The notes below the pieces were generated by a model. That model was given only the letters and a program-made list of their open reading frames with translations, was not told the DNA's origin and did no database searches. From Diphasiastrum complanatum (taxonomy: Eukaryota > Streptophyta > Lycopodiopsida > Lycopodiales > Lycopodiaceae), in assembly GCA_029204225.1 (NCBI GenBank), contig CM055113.1, positions 6,358,647-6,422,646 on the forward strand: 64,000 bases of DNA. Direction: 5' to 3'. The translations under genes were made by a program, and so were the position numbers. This document shows, in pieces, positions 9,660 through 20,459 of this stretch (positions are counted from its first letter, which is position 1; each line of letters begins with the position of its first letter).

Positions 9660-10373
9660 AGATATACCTTCCACTCTTTAGGAGCTTGCCCACCTTTTTT
9701 GTGTTTTGGGACGACCCAATGACTCGCATTGTAGTCTTGCTTGTAGCAATTGCTCCATGTATGAGCTCTTTAACTTCCACTTTTCTGATATTTCATTAAG
9801 CGCCCTTGATATAGCAACACACTCAGTAGATGAAATCAAATGGCTCAAGATACGTGATTTTCGACTTTGGTAATATTTTTTTAGAATATGTCCATTTTCA
9901 ATTTTTTCACCTTATTTCCATAACAACGCTAAAATATTTTTAGCCGCGTCGACTGTGTGTTGGCCATCAACTATATAAAAGCGAATATATGGTTTATGTA
10001 CATCCTCAACTCTTTGGACTTCTACCAATTGAATTGTACTGTCCTCTTTTTTATGAAATGGAATTAGATCAGTTGGTGCAGATATGATTTCAGGTGTTTG
10101 CAAAAAAGAAGCAACCATATTACTGCAATACTTCAAATTGAAAGGTCTGCAATTGTATTGAGGAGGAGACAAAACACACCTTTCAACAGATGTCACCGCT
10201 AAACTATTTGAAGAACATCTACAACGGGCTTCTGGCTGATCTCCAACAAAGAGAACCAATCCTATCATAATTTTAAGTTCAGATGTTAAGTTAAATAATT
10301 TGAATTTGTTGAAGACTTGGCCATCTTCAAGGACTTCCACAAACTTGCATTTAGAACAAGTTTGTAGATACAC
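9660..10373 (-). pseudogene. ParB-like domain region
   Basis: The segment contains PTDLIPFHKKEDSTIQL, then KPYIRFYIVDGQHTVDAAKNI. The VDGQHxxxAAK block corresponds to the conserved (V/I)DGxHR..AA motif of ParB/sulfiredoxin-fold domains; Arg is Thr here. After a stop near 9912 the same frame-style continues (AISRALNEISEKWKLKSSYMEQLLQAR) to ~9690. ParB-like domains are often fused to or next to DNA methyltransferases in phages and mobile elements, which fits the methyltransferase-like exons downstream. Its upstream portion (~10195-10373) is shared with 46.2-46.4 kb. Confidence 0.45.
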
Positions 10374-10400
10374 TTTACTTTTTCAACAGCCTGTAGAAAT
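10195..10400 (-). repeat. segment shared with 46210-46400
   Basis: About 200 bp here and at 46210-46400 are clearly alike in nucleotides. On the minus strand both encode a run close to EVL(E/Q)DGQVFN-FKL--LTSELKIMIGLV. The protein-level conservation in one frame suggests both are fragments of one gene family, the ParB-like one, rather than an LTR. Confidence 0.7.
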
Positions 10401-11060
10401 ACACTAAGTTTGTACAACTCGCATTTTTCACACTTTTCGAAAAAATACAACAGTCTCACAAATTGAAGAAAAAACACTAAGTGTCACACATCTCGCATTT
10501 TTTCGAAAACTGCGACACTTGCCTTCGGCTTCTTTCGTTCAATTATTTCGAAGAAGTCAACTTATGTGTAGGTCAAAAGTTCAACTGTTTTCAACACCTT
10601 CGGTTTTTTTGCAAAATGTGAGAGAGAAAATTTTTGAAGGTCATCTACTTTTCAGAGTTGAACTCTTTTAGGGCACTTTTGGCTTTTTCACAAAATCCCG
10701 AAGAGAGAGAAAATGCCGAAGGTTGTCTATTTTGAACGAGGAACGTTCCCAGCCACGTCCCAGCATTTTCGATGTTAGAGAAAACCACTTCCCCTAAAAT
10801 GTGAAGTGAGAGATGTCCTCGGGCACGTCAACATTCCCTGATTCGTTGACTATGTGTACAATGTATAGTTGTCACACAAGCCAAATACTTCCAAATACAA
10901 CGACTTGCCTAATTATATGACAATCATTTATTGTAATTAATACATGGATGCAATCTATAAATGGATCATCCAAACACACTCTACGTGATGCTCCATCCAT
11001 GAGACGAATTATTTTGAGCCTCCCAGTTACGCCGTCATTATGGTTGTAACTGTCATTGTT
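10401..11060. other. non-coding, short degenerate repeats
   Basis: This stretch holds diverged repeats of words such as 'ctcgcattttt', 'aaatacac-aagt' and 'ccttcggctt/ccttcggttt', but no gene I can support. The first part continues the ~30-bp repeat pattern also seen at 46380-46480. Confidence 0.5.
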
Positions 11061-12640
11061 GTGCTTCAGTGTATTTTTTACAAGTAGAGGTGAGAAAGTC
11101 CTCCAAATCCAAGGTAGAGCCTCCAAATGTCCTCCAAGCAACCTGCAAGCTTCAAGATGCTTTCCAACTCCAAGCTAGGATGCCTCCACTTGCAAGTAAG
11201 GATCTGCAAGCCTCCAATGATCTCTCCTCCACTTGTGTCCCTACTCTTTAACCACAAAGATAGATAACAAGCTGGCCTCAAGTATTCCCCACCCAACCAT
11301 AGCTAGATCCAAGCTCCAAGCAAGACCTATCTAGCACCCCCTTTCTAACCATAAACAAATCACAAGCATATCACAACACTCCATAGAATTCTCAAGATCC
11401 AAACCCTACTTATGTCCCATACCATAAGCAAGATCCAAACCTCAAGCATACTACCACAAGAAAGCACTCTAAACACTAGTAGAAACACTAGAGCATAAGC
11501 AAAGCAAACAAGAGAGATCTCCCCTCCCAATGGGCGCCCTACTACCCTCATATAGATGGCCCATGGACCCTTCCAATGCACTATGGAATTCCATGCACAT
11601 CCAATGAGAGAGAGAGAAGCCTAGGGGAGTTAAAGAATCTCCAAGAGCCTCCATAGGCTTATGGAATGTCAAGAGACTCCTTCCATAACCTATGACTCTT
11701 TGAATGCCTTTCTTGTGGGAGTTGGGAACTCAATGGACACCTAGTAGAAGGGTGCCCTCCTACTAGGTCCCATTGCCCAAGTTGTGCAAGTATACTTTGG
11801 TCCTAGACCAATAAAGTGATATGGTTCAAGGTTGAGGCCCAAGGTTTAGATAAATAGTCATCCAATGACTTTCTAACACCTCTCTAGGCTCCATACCTCC
11901 ATCCAAGGCATAGACACCTACCTGCCCTTAACCAAAGACACTAGTACCTTAATCTAAGACACCCTACCTTTAATACTAAGGGTACTCCTTAACCAAGGGT
12001 CACGTGACTCCATACCTCCAACTAAGGTATAGTCACTTGCCTATCCTTATACAAGGGAGCATACCCTTAATCTTAAGGGTACCTTGCCATTTAGCCCCCA
12101 ATACTAAATGGATTATTAGAGGTCAGAAGTACTGCTAGTTACATAGGTATGTAACAGTAATATAGCAGCAACACATTTTTCTATCTGTGTATAACGTAGA
12201 TGAATGCTTGTTGAGATTTGAATGCACTTCATTTATGTTTAATCATGCTTGTTCACTCACTCTAATCGGAACACGGATGTCTACAACTCCTCAGTTTTTT
12301 ATCAGAGAATAGCTGTCTTTGATGCCTGAAGAACTCGCCATCATTTTGTTGCACTATCACTCCAAAGTTTTTGAACTTTTTATCGAATCTGATTTATAGT
12401 AATACCTCACACCATTTCTAATCTCTTCGATGGACTGTACTCATTCTATTTTTGTGAGTATCAATTAATTTATCAGATCTTGTTGGACAACAGAACATTC
12501 AAACTGTGAATATACTTAGCATAAACATTCTATTAGATTATTTTTGCATCTAGCAGCCTATTGCAACGAGAGAGCTGTTCCGCAAATATTCTTGCTCTCT
12601 TTTCCGTTCGCGTTCTACATTCTCCCTTGCCCCATCAGTT
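11061..12640. repeat. CTCCA/CCAAG-rich repeat region with ~119-bp duplication
   Basis: The + strand is pyrimidine-biased and built from recurring 'cctccaa', 'ccaag' and 'aagcctcc' words. 'ccatacctcc' starts two similar segments at 11891 and 12010 (119 bp apart), each followed by 'aaggtatag-cac' and 'taatct' phrases. From ~12100 to 12640 the sequence is unremarkable non-coding DNA. No gene is supported. Confidence 0.5.
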
Positions 12641-12650
12641 ATAACCCATC

Positions 12651-13020
12651 ATGGTGGTTTTCAAGAAAAATGATAAACTAAGGATATGTGTGGATTTAAA
12701 AGAATTTAATAAAGTCACAAAAAAAGATCACTTCCCTTTATCATTAACTGACGCCATGCTGAAAGAAAAGAGAGGAGCAAAGGCATTGAGCTTTTTGGAT
12801 GGCTTTAGTGGTTATTTTTTTATTCGATTAGATCCTAAAAACATTCATAAGATTGCATTTGCCATAGAGTTTGGTACCTATGCATATCAGGTGATGCCAT
12901 TTGGACTCTGTAACGCTCCATCAACCTTTCAAAGAGTGACGCGCTTTGCATTTAAAGATTTACTGCATAAAATTTTAGAGTTAGATCTAGATGATATTTG
13001 TAGTGCATTTCTTTCCTTTC
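12651..13020 (+). pseudogene. Ty3/gypsy reverse transcriptase fragment
   Basis: The translation carries the RT core in order: KLRICVDLKEFNKVTKKDHFPL, FLDGFSGYF, AFAIEFGTYAYQVMPFGLCNAPSTFQ and, at 12980-12991, the catalytic box as DLDD instead of YLDD. Homology stops a few residues later and the frame runs into unrelated sequence. RNase H and integrase are absent, so this is a truncated pol relic. Confidence 0.85.
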
Positions 13021-13149
13021 CTAACCTCAACCCAAGATCTAATCAATCTAGCATCAAAGAGATGAAGTTAGTTGTCACACATAGATTCGTTCCCATGAGA
13101 GCGATAGTACAATTCAGATTTCAACATGAATGGAAGATTCACATCTAAT

Positions 13150-14490
13150 TCTAACATCCACTAATTCTAAGCATTAACACTACATCCACTAACACTAGAT
13201 CCACAACAAGATAGCCTACTCTTTTTCTCTCTCTCTTTCTCCCTCATAAAAAGTATAAAAACATGCAATCCCAATAACAATCAGATCCAACAATTAGCAA
13301 AACACAAATAAGCATGAGAGATGGAGAAAAAATAATAGAGAGCAAGGACATTCATCAATCCATTTCACAAGTGAATCAATCTGCTTTATTGAAATGAAGA
13401 AATGAAACATGTGTAGGAACTCGAGTTGGTCCCATTTTTATAGTAGAGAGAAGGACTCTGGCCTCTGAATCCTATTGGTCCAATTTTGCCTCCCTAATTA
13501 TTCAAATTTAAAAAAGAGTGAGAAATATCCAAATTGGAGGGAAACCCAACTTTATTCACTAACTTGACATTTAGGCCCTACGACATTAAAAGTCCCGCAA
13601 AAAAGACCTAAAGTCCTAATCAAATAACTATGTGATCATTGGGTTGGACTTACACACGCAGGGTGCTAAATCCCTCTCACTTATTAACTAGGGTTAGGGT
13701 TGTCTTGGAATTAGCAAACCCTCTAACAGTATCCCCCACCAAAACTGGTGGCGGTCCCATGACACCTGCGAGATGCAGTTACTGTGGGCTTTTATTGGCC
13801 TCGCGACGAAAAATGATACTGCACCTTCTCCATAAAATTGAGTCGAGAAGTGTTAAAATCCAAAGTATGCAACAAAAAACAACGATGGATTCCGTCAATC
13901 CATTTTGAAGTTGTCCAGGACATGAATCGAAATTCTCAGGAGCCTCCCATCATTGCTGCGCGAAAATACAGTCGAGCCACCGGTAGCTGATCCTTGATAT
14001 TCTCTTAGGCCATTGGCTTATTTGGATCGAATGCCAAAGGAGGAAGACAATCATCCCATTTCGTTGCCACAGATGCCAACAGAGTCAAGTCTTTCGCAAA
14101 AAGCGCCGATTGTCTCACTGTCGGATGTGGAGAGTGTATATACTCCCGCTGGTATGCTTGTATTGCTCGGTGGAAATCTACTGATATTTCCCAACTGTAA
14201 GGTTGATGGATGATTGGCCAATTTGGCGTATGGATCGTATTTTATCCATGGCCAATCCCAAATCCTTCCATCTATTCCTATGCAGCATCGGTACATAATA
14301 TGGATCTACACGCAATTGGCGAGGGTTGGCCACATAATTTCTAATAGATTTTGGAGTTTTCTCAAAAATAGTAACTCTCCAAGCTGGCTGCTCTCCTAAT
14401 GTAGGTATTTTATCCAATTCCTTGTCGGCCCCTATTTTAGAGGTCTTAAACTTAAGGACCCAACCACCACGCGAGGACTCATGAGGATGC
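13150..14490. other. non-coding interval
   Basis: Mostly AT-rich, followed by a more mixed stretch (13640-14490) with short minus-strand open frames that may continue the unrecognised protein at 14495-15926, for example a frame at 14178-14417. A short 'agggttagggttg' at ~13691 looks telomere-like but is only about two units long. No gene is firmly supported. Confidence 0.4.
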
Positions 14491-14494
14491 CGCG

Positions 14495-15082
14495 CTAAAA
14501 AACTCTGGATTTGGTCCTCGACGCTGATTGGTCTTCTGAATAATGGTGTGGTCCTCGATGAAGATGGACCCGGTTGTATTGCCTATAAAATTGGCTGTTG
14601 TTCTTTAACTTCAGGGCTCCACCCTGGTCCATGCCCGAATCCAACCCTATATCCATTGGTGCATCAGCTTGGTGCGGAGGGAAGATTTGTGACATGACCG
14701 AAACTGAAATTTGAGGTCCAGCTTCCAACACCTGAGCGACCGCTTTTTCATATGCAGTGATGGTTGTTTTAGGCTTTGCCAACTCAGTTGAAGCTGCACC
14801 TTTGAATTTGTCAAAGCGACCTTGGAATCCTTGAAACGTGACTTTGTAAGTTTCAACTTTCTTGAACAAATACGCGATCTCCATCAAAATTACCGGATGA
14901 TCAGGTATTTGAGTTTGAAGATATGCATCAGGCTCAAGGGTGGTCGCATCCAATTTGCCTCGGAGACGATTGCGATCTTGCTCTGCCATCTGTGGTTGAC
15001 CCTCGAATAATTGCACTTGTTGCTTTGCATCCTGTACGGCCTTGTCCACCTGATCTTGAGCGGTTGTGAGCACATTCTGCAA
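14495..15082 (-). CDS. unrecognised protein, helical/coiled-coil-like
   Basis: A 195-residue frame rich in Gln, Lys and Glu at the start (QDQVDKAVQDAKQQVQLFEGQPQMAEQDRN, written here only as a helix-like tract) and mid-way (KVETYKVTFQGFQGRFDKFKGAASTEL). The heptad-like spacing suggests a coiled coil. It follows 15309-15926 on the same strand after a short gap of stops, so both may be parts of one broken protein. I do not recognise the family; a retrotransposon-associated accessory ORF is one possibility. Confidence 0.35.
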   Translation of the reverse strand: MQNVLTTAQDQVDKAVQDAKQQVQLFEGQPQMAEQDRNRLRGKLDATTLEPDAYLQTQIPDHPVILMEIAYLFKKVETYKVTFQGFQGRFDKFKGAASTELAKPKTTITAYEKAVAQVLEAGPQISVSVMSQIFPPHQADAPMDIGLDSGMDQGGALKLKNNSQFYRQYNRVHLHRGPHHYSEDQSASRTKSRVF

Positions 15083-15308
15083 TGAGCTGACTTATTATTC
15101 CAGACGATCAGCTTTCTTGCTGATGAGAGTATTTTTCGATCCATATCTGAGATTCGTTGTTCCATTTTTTTTTCTTATCCAGCATAGACTAGATCACTTG
15201 CGCAAGGCTTGAGACCAAACCGAGAGCATCACTAGAATTGACTATTGTGGAGGTGGTAGCAGTAGAAGGACCTGGTGGTACTGTCCTTGGTTGGCATGGA
15301 ACATGTGA

Positions 15309-15911
15309 CTATAATTCTTCTTCTTCAAAGAGGTCTTTCTCTTCATAGGCCTCAAGCACTGTGGTGTCGAACTGCTTTGGTGATTTGACAGCTTGCTCAA
15401 CCCGAAGTGTGACTGGTGCAGCTTCAGCTTGAGGTTGCTGGGCTATCTGAAATGAATCTTCAACACCAGTAGTAGTATCATGGAATCGTTTGAATCCTCT
15501 TCCAGGGGATTGGAGTTCAATGGGCACAGGGCGCTGGGGCATTTCAAAAACTTCGAAGGTCCCAAGGGAGTCGGAATCATCGAACATATCCATGAAATAC
15601 TGAGTGTTTGGGAAAACAGCTTCTGTGTGTGGGGGTGAGGCAGCCTGGGCAGCTGTGATGGAAATGGTAGCCCCAATGGTCACAAACTGTTCGTGAGAGG
15701 AAGCAGAGGCGAGGGAAGCATCAAAGGCGGGGGGAATAGGTAGTTCAGTGCAAATAGCAACAGGGGGTGGAAGCGCACCTGATGATGTCTGCATAGTCCG
15801 ACGTCGTGACACGGAAGGTGAGTCATGAATGACGATCTCATTGCATGGATGACGTCGACTATGTGAGCTGGAGGCTTGTTGAGATGATTCGGCTAGTGCT
15901 TTTTTTTTAGG
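15309..15911 (-). CDS. unrecognised Ser/Pro-rich protein
   Basis: Start chosen at the Met that begins MPKKKALAESSQQ, just past the end of the gypsy RT relic. The first ~60 residues are basic and Ser-rich (QASSSHSRRH, SVSRRRTM); the rest is Ala/Pro-rich with acidic patches, ending YEEKDLFEEEEL. Low complexity and disorder are likely. The ORF abuts the RT fragment with almost no spacer, which suggests recombination placed it there. Function unknown. Confidence 0.35.
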   Translation of the reverse strand, partial: PKKKALAESSQQASSSHSRRHPCNEIVIHDSPSVSRRRTMQTSSGALPPPVAICTELPIPPAFDASLASASSHEQFVTIGATISITAAQAASPPHTEAVFPNTQYFMDMFDDSDSLGTFEVFEMPQRPVPIELQSPGRGFKRFHDTTTGVEDSFQIAQQPQAEAAPVTLRVEQAVKSPKQFDTTVLEAYEEKDLFEEEEL

Positions 15912-16552
15912 CATCTGTGTGAGCATAAAATTGAACCGTCCAATCTGGAGAACGAAGTATCGATGCTGAAATTAATGTTTTTTTTAATTTTTCAAAGGCT
16001 TCTAGTGCCTCTACTGTCCAAATAGGAACAATAGTCAGTTTGTATATAAGTTGTGCTAAATCCGCAAACAAGATAATAAAAAGTCGATAATAGTTCACAT
16101 GACCCATAAACACATAAACTCCACGAATCATTATTGGCGGTGGCAATTCTACAATAATCTTGATTTTAGAATAATCTGTGGCAATGCCATGTCTCGATAT
16201 CACATGCCCAAGCACAACTCTGTGGGAAACCCATATCTAACATTTTTCTGGATTCAAGGAAATTTGATACTTGCGACATCGTTCAAATACTTTTTCCAAT
16301 CGATCCAGGTGGTCTGTATCTATGTCATGAACTCCCAGGTCATCCAAGTAAATTTCAAATTTTTTTTGTAGATCATATCTTTAAAAGCAAATTGCATTAC
16401 TCTTTGGAATGAACTTGGTGCATTACAATGTCCAAATAACATTACTTTGTAAGCATAGGTGCCCCATTCTGTTACAAAAGTGGTGTTGTGATGATATGCA
16501 GGTGCAATCTTTACCTAGTTGTAACCACTAAATTCATCCAAGAAACTACGTT
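15907..16552 (-). pseudogene. Ty3/gypsy reverse transcriptase fragment
   Basis: Across several frames the minus strand reads SFLDEFSGYN near 16540, then YKVMLFGHCNAPSSFQRVMQF, then, after a lost catalytic segment, LGHVISRHGIATDYSKI, VYVFMGHVNYYRLFI, FEKLKKTLISASILRSPDW and FYAHTDA. That is RT palm/thumb leading into the start of RNase H. Frameshifts and stops are numerous in the 16216-16540 part. The relic is cut at both ends, by the DUF7869-like pseudogene upstream and by the MPKKKA ORF downstream. Confidence 0.8.
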
Positions 16553-16564
16553 TGTGAAATTTCC

Positions 16565-17680
16565 ATGACTAACTGTTGTCATCATAGATGTTGTCAATTG
16601 GCAAGACGTGATGTGGTTTTAAAGACACGAGTAGAATATTGGGGTCAACCATTTTCGGATAGACTCAGTTTCATATGGGATGCAATGTCATTGTCTCCCA
16701 GAGGTAGTACTACGCTAATGCATGATGGCTTTGAAGTTTGTCAAAAAGCATGGTATAGAATCTATGGAATTTCAAGAGCCACATTTCATTGATACAAACG
16801 AGCATGGCTTTCAGGTTGTGTGAAAGGCATACATGGAAATGAAGGCATCTCAAAGAAATCTCAACACGTCACTGCAACAAAAACAATATGGCATTTTGTA
16901 AAAACAACGGCTGATCGAATTCCCAACAAAAGTCGAACAACTATTGAGGGAAGACGAGAAACACAATACATGCTACCAAGTATTTACAAACAAAAGGATG
17001 TCCTACAACAAGTAAATCAAAACTTGAGAATGGCACGCATAAAAGGAGTATCTCAAGTGACATTTAATAGGATGTGGAATAAAGAATCCAAAGAGGTGCA
17101 TATAGCAAAAAACAATGGATTTTCCAAATGTGACTTTTGTACAGCAATCAAAATGAAGCTGATGTCTACAAAGGTTCAAGTTGAAAGAGCACAATACATG
17201 AAAGCGAGGGATGAGCACAACAAATTGAAAAGACAATGTCGTAGTGAGTATTATCGCAATCGTGCGCTATCATGTACAATGCCAGAAGAGTTCCTGTGCA
17301 TAATTCATGATAAAATGGATCAAAAAATGACATGTGTACCAAGATTATTTCCTGAGCCAAAGGCAACAGCCCAAGCATTTCTGTTGCCTATCTCTTTAAC
17401 ATGAATGCTAACACATGGACATGGTCCAAATGGATATGGTCATTTTGCGCTTGGACTTTGGAAAGGTGATTCTAACTTCACAATAGGTTCCATGGCAAAA
17501 TGCTTGAGGGATCTTCAGCTATTCGATGGGAAATGCATGGGTGATCTCCAAAACCTACACCTAGAAACAAGAGAGAACTTATTCACATCATTACTTTCAC
17601 AAAAGACTATCAATAACATACAAATTTTAGCTCCAAATCCTAAATCAAGGTCTTTCAAAGCGAAGGAAGACTCTCTTTGA
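16565..17680 (+). pseudogene. DUF7869-like putative transposon protein, broken
   Basis: One reading frame runs across the whole interval, interrupted by TGA stops at 16790 and 17402. Recognisable blocks in order: CQKAWYRIYGISRATFH, KTTADRIPNKS, SKCDFC (a Cys pair), HDKMDQKMTCVPRLF, LTHGHGPNGYGHFALGLWKGDSNFTIGS. This arrangement, with an (I)xDxMDQ segment, a GH-rich segment and an HDSN-like segment, resembles the DUF7869 family, thought to be DNA-transposon-encoded in plants and other eukaryotes. The region past 17655 shifts frame. No terminal inverted repeats were found by eye. Confidence 0.6.
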
Positions 17681-19646
17681 GCAATATAGAAATTATTGGA
17701 AAAAAAAATGGCGAAAAAATCCTATAGACCCAAGTAGATAGGAATCTTGTCAAAGTGTTCTTTGGAGTTGGCATGTGAGCAAAAGCCCAGACTCTATCGA
17801 ATCCCTAAAAATTCCATTGGTGGCAAAACAATCGGCAATGCAAAATTTGCAACATATTTGAGTTGCATGGTATTACATCATGTAATGCACATCAGTGTCA
17901 TATGAAATTATGTGACATTATGTACTTCCACTAGCAACTTTATTTCTCATATGTATTTCTAGGCTATTAACAATGAATATCATCTTCTTTGTCTGAATGA
18001 TCTATCTTAAGTATGAATGTGTGAAAGCTTATAGAAATTTTCTTTTACTGTATCTCTCTGCAATGTTAGACAAAAATAGACAATGTCTAACATGGCATAG
18101 GGATACAATAAAAGATAATCTTTTACATAAGCTACACATTCATATTTCTTGCATGTGAATGGAAAAGAGCCAATTAGCTTTGCTCTTTAGCTCTAGCATT
18201 TGTCATAGCCAAGTTTGTCTTTCGAGAAGTGACAAGAATTCAGCTTGTTGGTCTACTCTTTTGAAAAATCTAGAAAAGTGTTTTGGGACACGTATTCATG
18301 CATGTGAGGCCAATGATTTCTCATGTCGATGTTGTAGAAGATAGTCCATCCGTGATTTATGGAGTTGAATATCAAAATATGTGGGTGGAATACCTACAAA
18401 CATTTTATTCCTTATTAATGAATCATGATGTTTGGGCATCATCCTGGAGTCCTTGGCTTGACTTTGAAGATTTGTCAGCTCCACCATTTTTGACTCAATA
18501 GGTAGTAGAGCATGCATTGTTTGTTTCTTCCAAGCATTGTTCTAGACTGAATATGGATGCACAAAGCAATTTGAACTTGATTATCCTGAGTGTGGCTGGA
18601 TATGGGGCTTCAGGGGCTATTATAAAAAAATTTACATTGTTTTTATAACAGCGTTCCTGAGTTCCAGAATGTAGTGTTTCAGAATGCTACGTTTCGAATG
18701 TGCCGTTCCAAAGCAACTTAGCTTGGGATGCATTCATCAATTGCCTCAAATTTATTTGAGTAATCATCAAGAGACTCGTTGAAGCGATTCATAAAACCTA
18801 AAGGTGACTAGTTTCCTATGCTGAGAAATCCTTGCATGGATTTTCAATAAGATATTCTTAAGACATTTTAGATCATAGTTTCATCCATAAGATGTCTAAG
18901 CCTAAACATGGAATTCACAACTACCACTTCATCATTATGTCTTAAATGCAAAGATATAGGCTGAATGTTTTCCAACTTGATTGCCCAAGGCATGATACTC
19001 AGACAGAACTCCCCAAAGACGGGCAAAATCAGCGAGCCAACAACCTACCTCATCCATTCTTGTTGTAGGCCATATGTCTGATAATGACAGCATTTGGATG
19101 GTGTATAAACACACCAGTGTGTAAACTTTAAACATGTAGCTAACAAGACTATACACTACAAAAAATACATATTATTAATGAATGGAGGTTAATTTAATAA
19201 GAGTCTATGGAACATCTCTCTCTTTCTCTATGTCTCTCTCCAATACATCTCACATATTACTAGTTTTTGTCCCAAAATCTTAAAACTCTATCTCTATGCT
19301 ATTTAAGACTAGGAAAGTTTTACCAACCAAAACACAAAACCGAAGAGACATTTTGAGCAAACATTTTCTCTCTCGCCAGTTTCAAAATTTTTTTACGTTT
19401 TAGTAGCTCCATGATGTGCTCAAAATTTTTTACCTGAGCTAGTAGCTCCATGATGTGCTCAAATCTCTCTCAGCTCCGCTGAATGATGTATTTTGCTAGT
19501 GACCTATCCAATGAAGATGACAACACGCAAATCGCTCCCAAGCAGATGTGTACAACAATCGAGCAACTGAAAATAAAATCAAAGCATAGAGTAAGAACAA
19601 AAGCTTTGACTAGCATAACAAGTGGCTAACAAGAAAGCATGGATCA

Positions 19647-19652
<6 letters not shown>
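17681..19652. other. non-coding or unassigned interval
   Basis: Short open frames occur on the + strand at 18159-18344 and 18283-18501, the latter containing WVEYLQTFYSLLMNHDVWASSWSPW. It looks protein-like but I cannot assign it; it could be a relic of the element at 16.6-17.7 kb. A ~24-bp phrase 'agctagtagctccatgatgtgctcaaa' recurs at ~19404 and ~19438. The remainder shows nothing I can support. Confidence 0.4.
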
Positions 19653-19730
<78 letters not shown>

Positions 19731-19736
19731 TTTAGT
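19653..19736. repeat. (TC)n microsatellite
   Basis: About 42 uninterrupted TC units. The first of five long CT/GA tracts in the window. The interval 19737-20460 after it holds no supported gene. Confidence 0.98.
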
Positions 19737-20459
19737 CTATTCCAAAGTGATTGACAACCATATCAATTAAAAATTGATATACATTCTAGTTTAAAAATTC
19801 TTATTCAAACATCATGTTTTCCTTAGCTTCTGTTTGAAATTTGTCCACTCCTACTTGTTTCTACTTTTCTTCTATCTTGTCACTGGAATCATTTCTTAAT
19901 ATGTATCTGATTTGCTCTTACTCTGCCAATGAGAAGTCATTTGCTAAATTGTTTCTGCCTTCCAGTTTCAAGCCTTACTGATATTCAAGATTGTTTCCAA
20001 CATTTTTTTGACTGTTTGATGTGTATTTTTCCCTCTCAAAGGAGAATGTGGAATACACCAGAGGAAAAGGACATGATCTGGCCACATGAAAATAATCTTA
20101 AACATGATCATCAACTTCCCGTTGTGTCTGAAAAATAGTGTGAACCAAAACTTGTAAGTAAAGACATGAAATGTAAGAGGAGTCCTTATCTTTCTGCTCT
20201 TGCATTGAGAACATTTTTTCTTAGTTTTTTTAATCTGTAGATCCGACAAAGCAAGCATCTAGGATGAAAAAATGTCTACAAACAGTTATGCTGTGATGGA
20301 AGACTGCAAAACAATCTGTTCTGAGGTCGAATCAGTGAATCAGATTTTTTTCTGATTACAAAACCTACAAGCACATTGTTTGCTTTCCCACCCTACGTGA
20401 AAACAACATTAAAACAGGTTGTAGCTTGCATTTACCTTTTTATGAAGCCTATAAGTAGT

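Noticed and set aside
13685-13705. Telomere-like agggttagggttg
   Set aside because: Only about two units; far too short to call an interstitial telomeric array.
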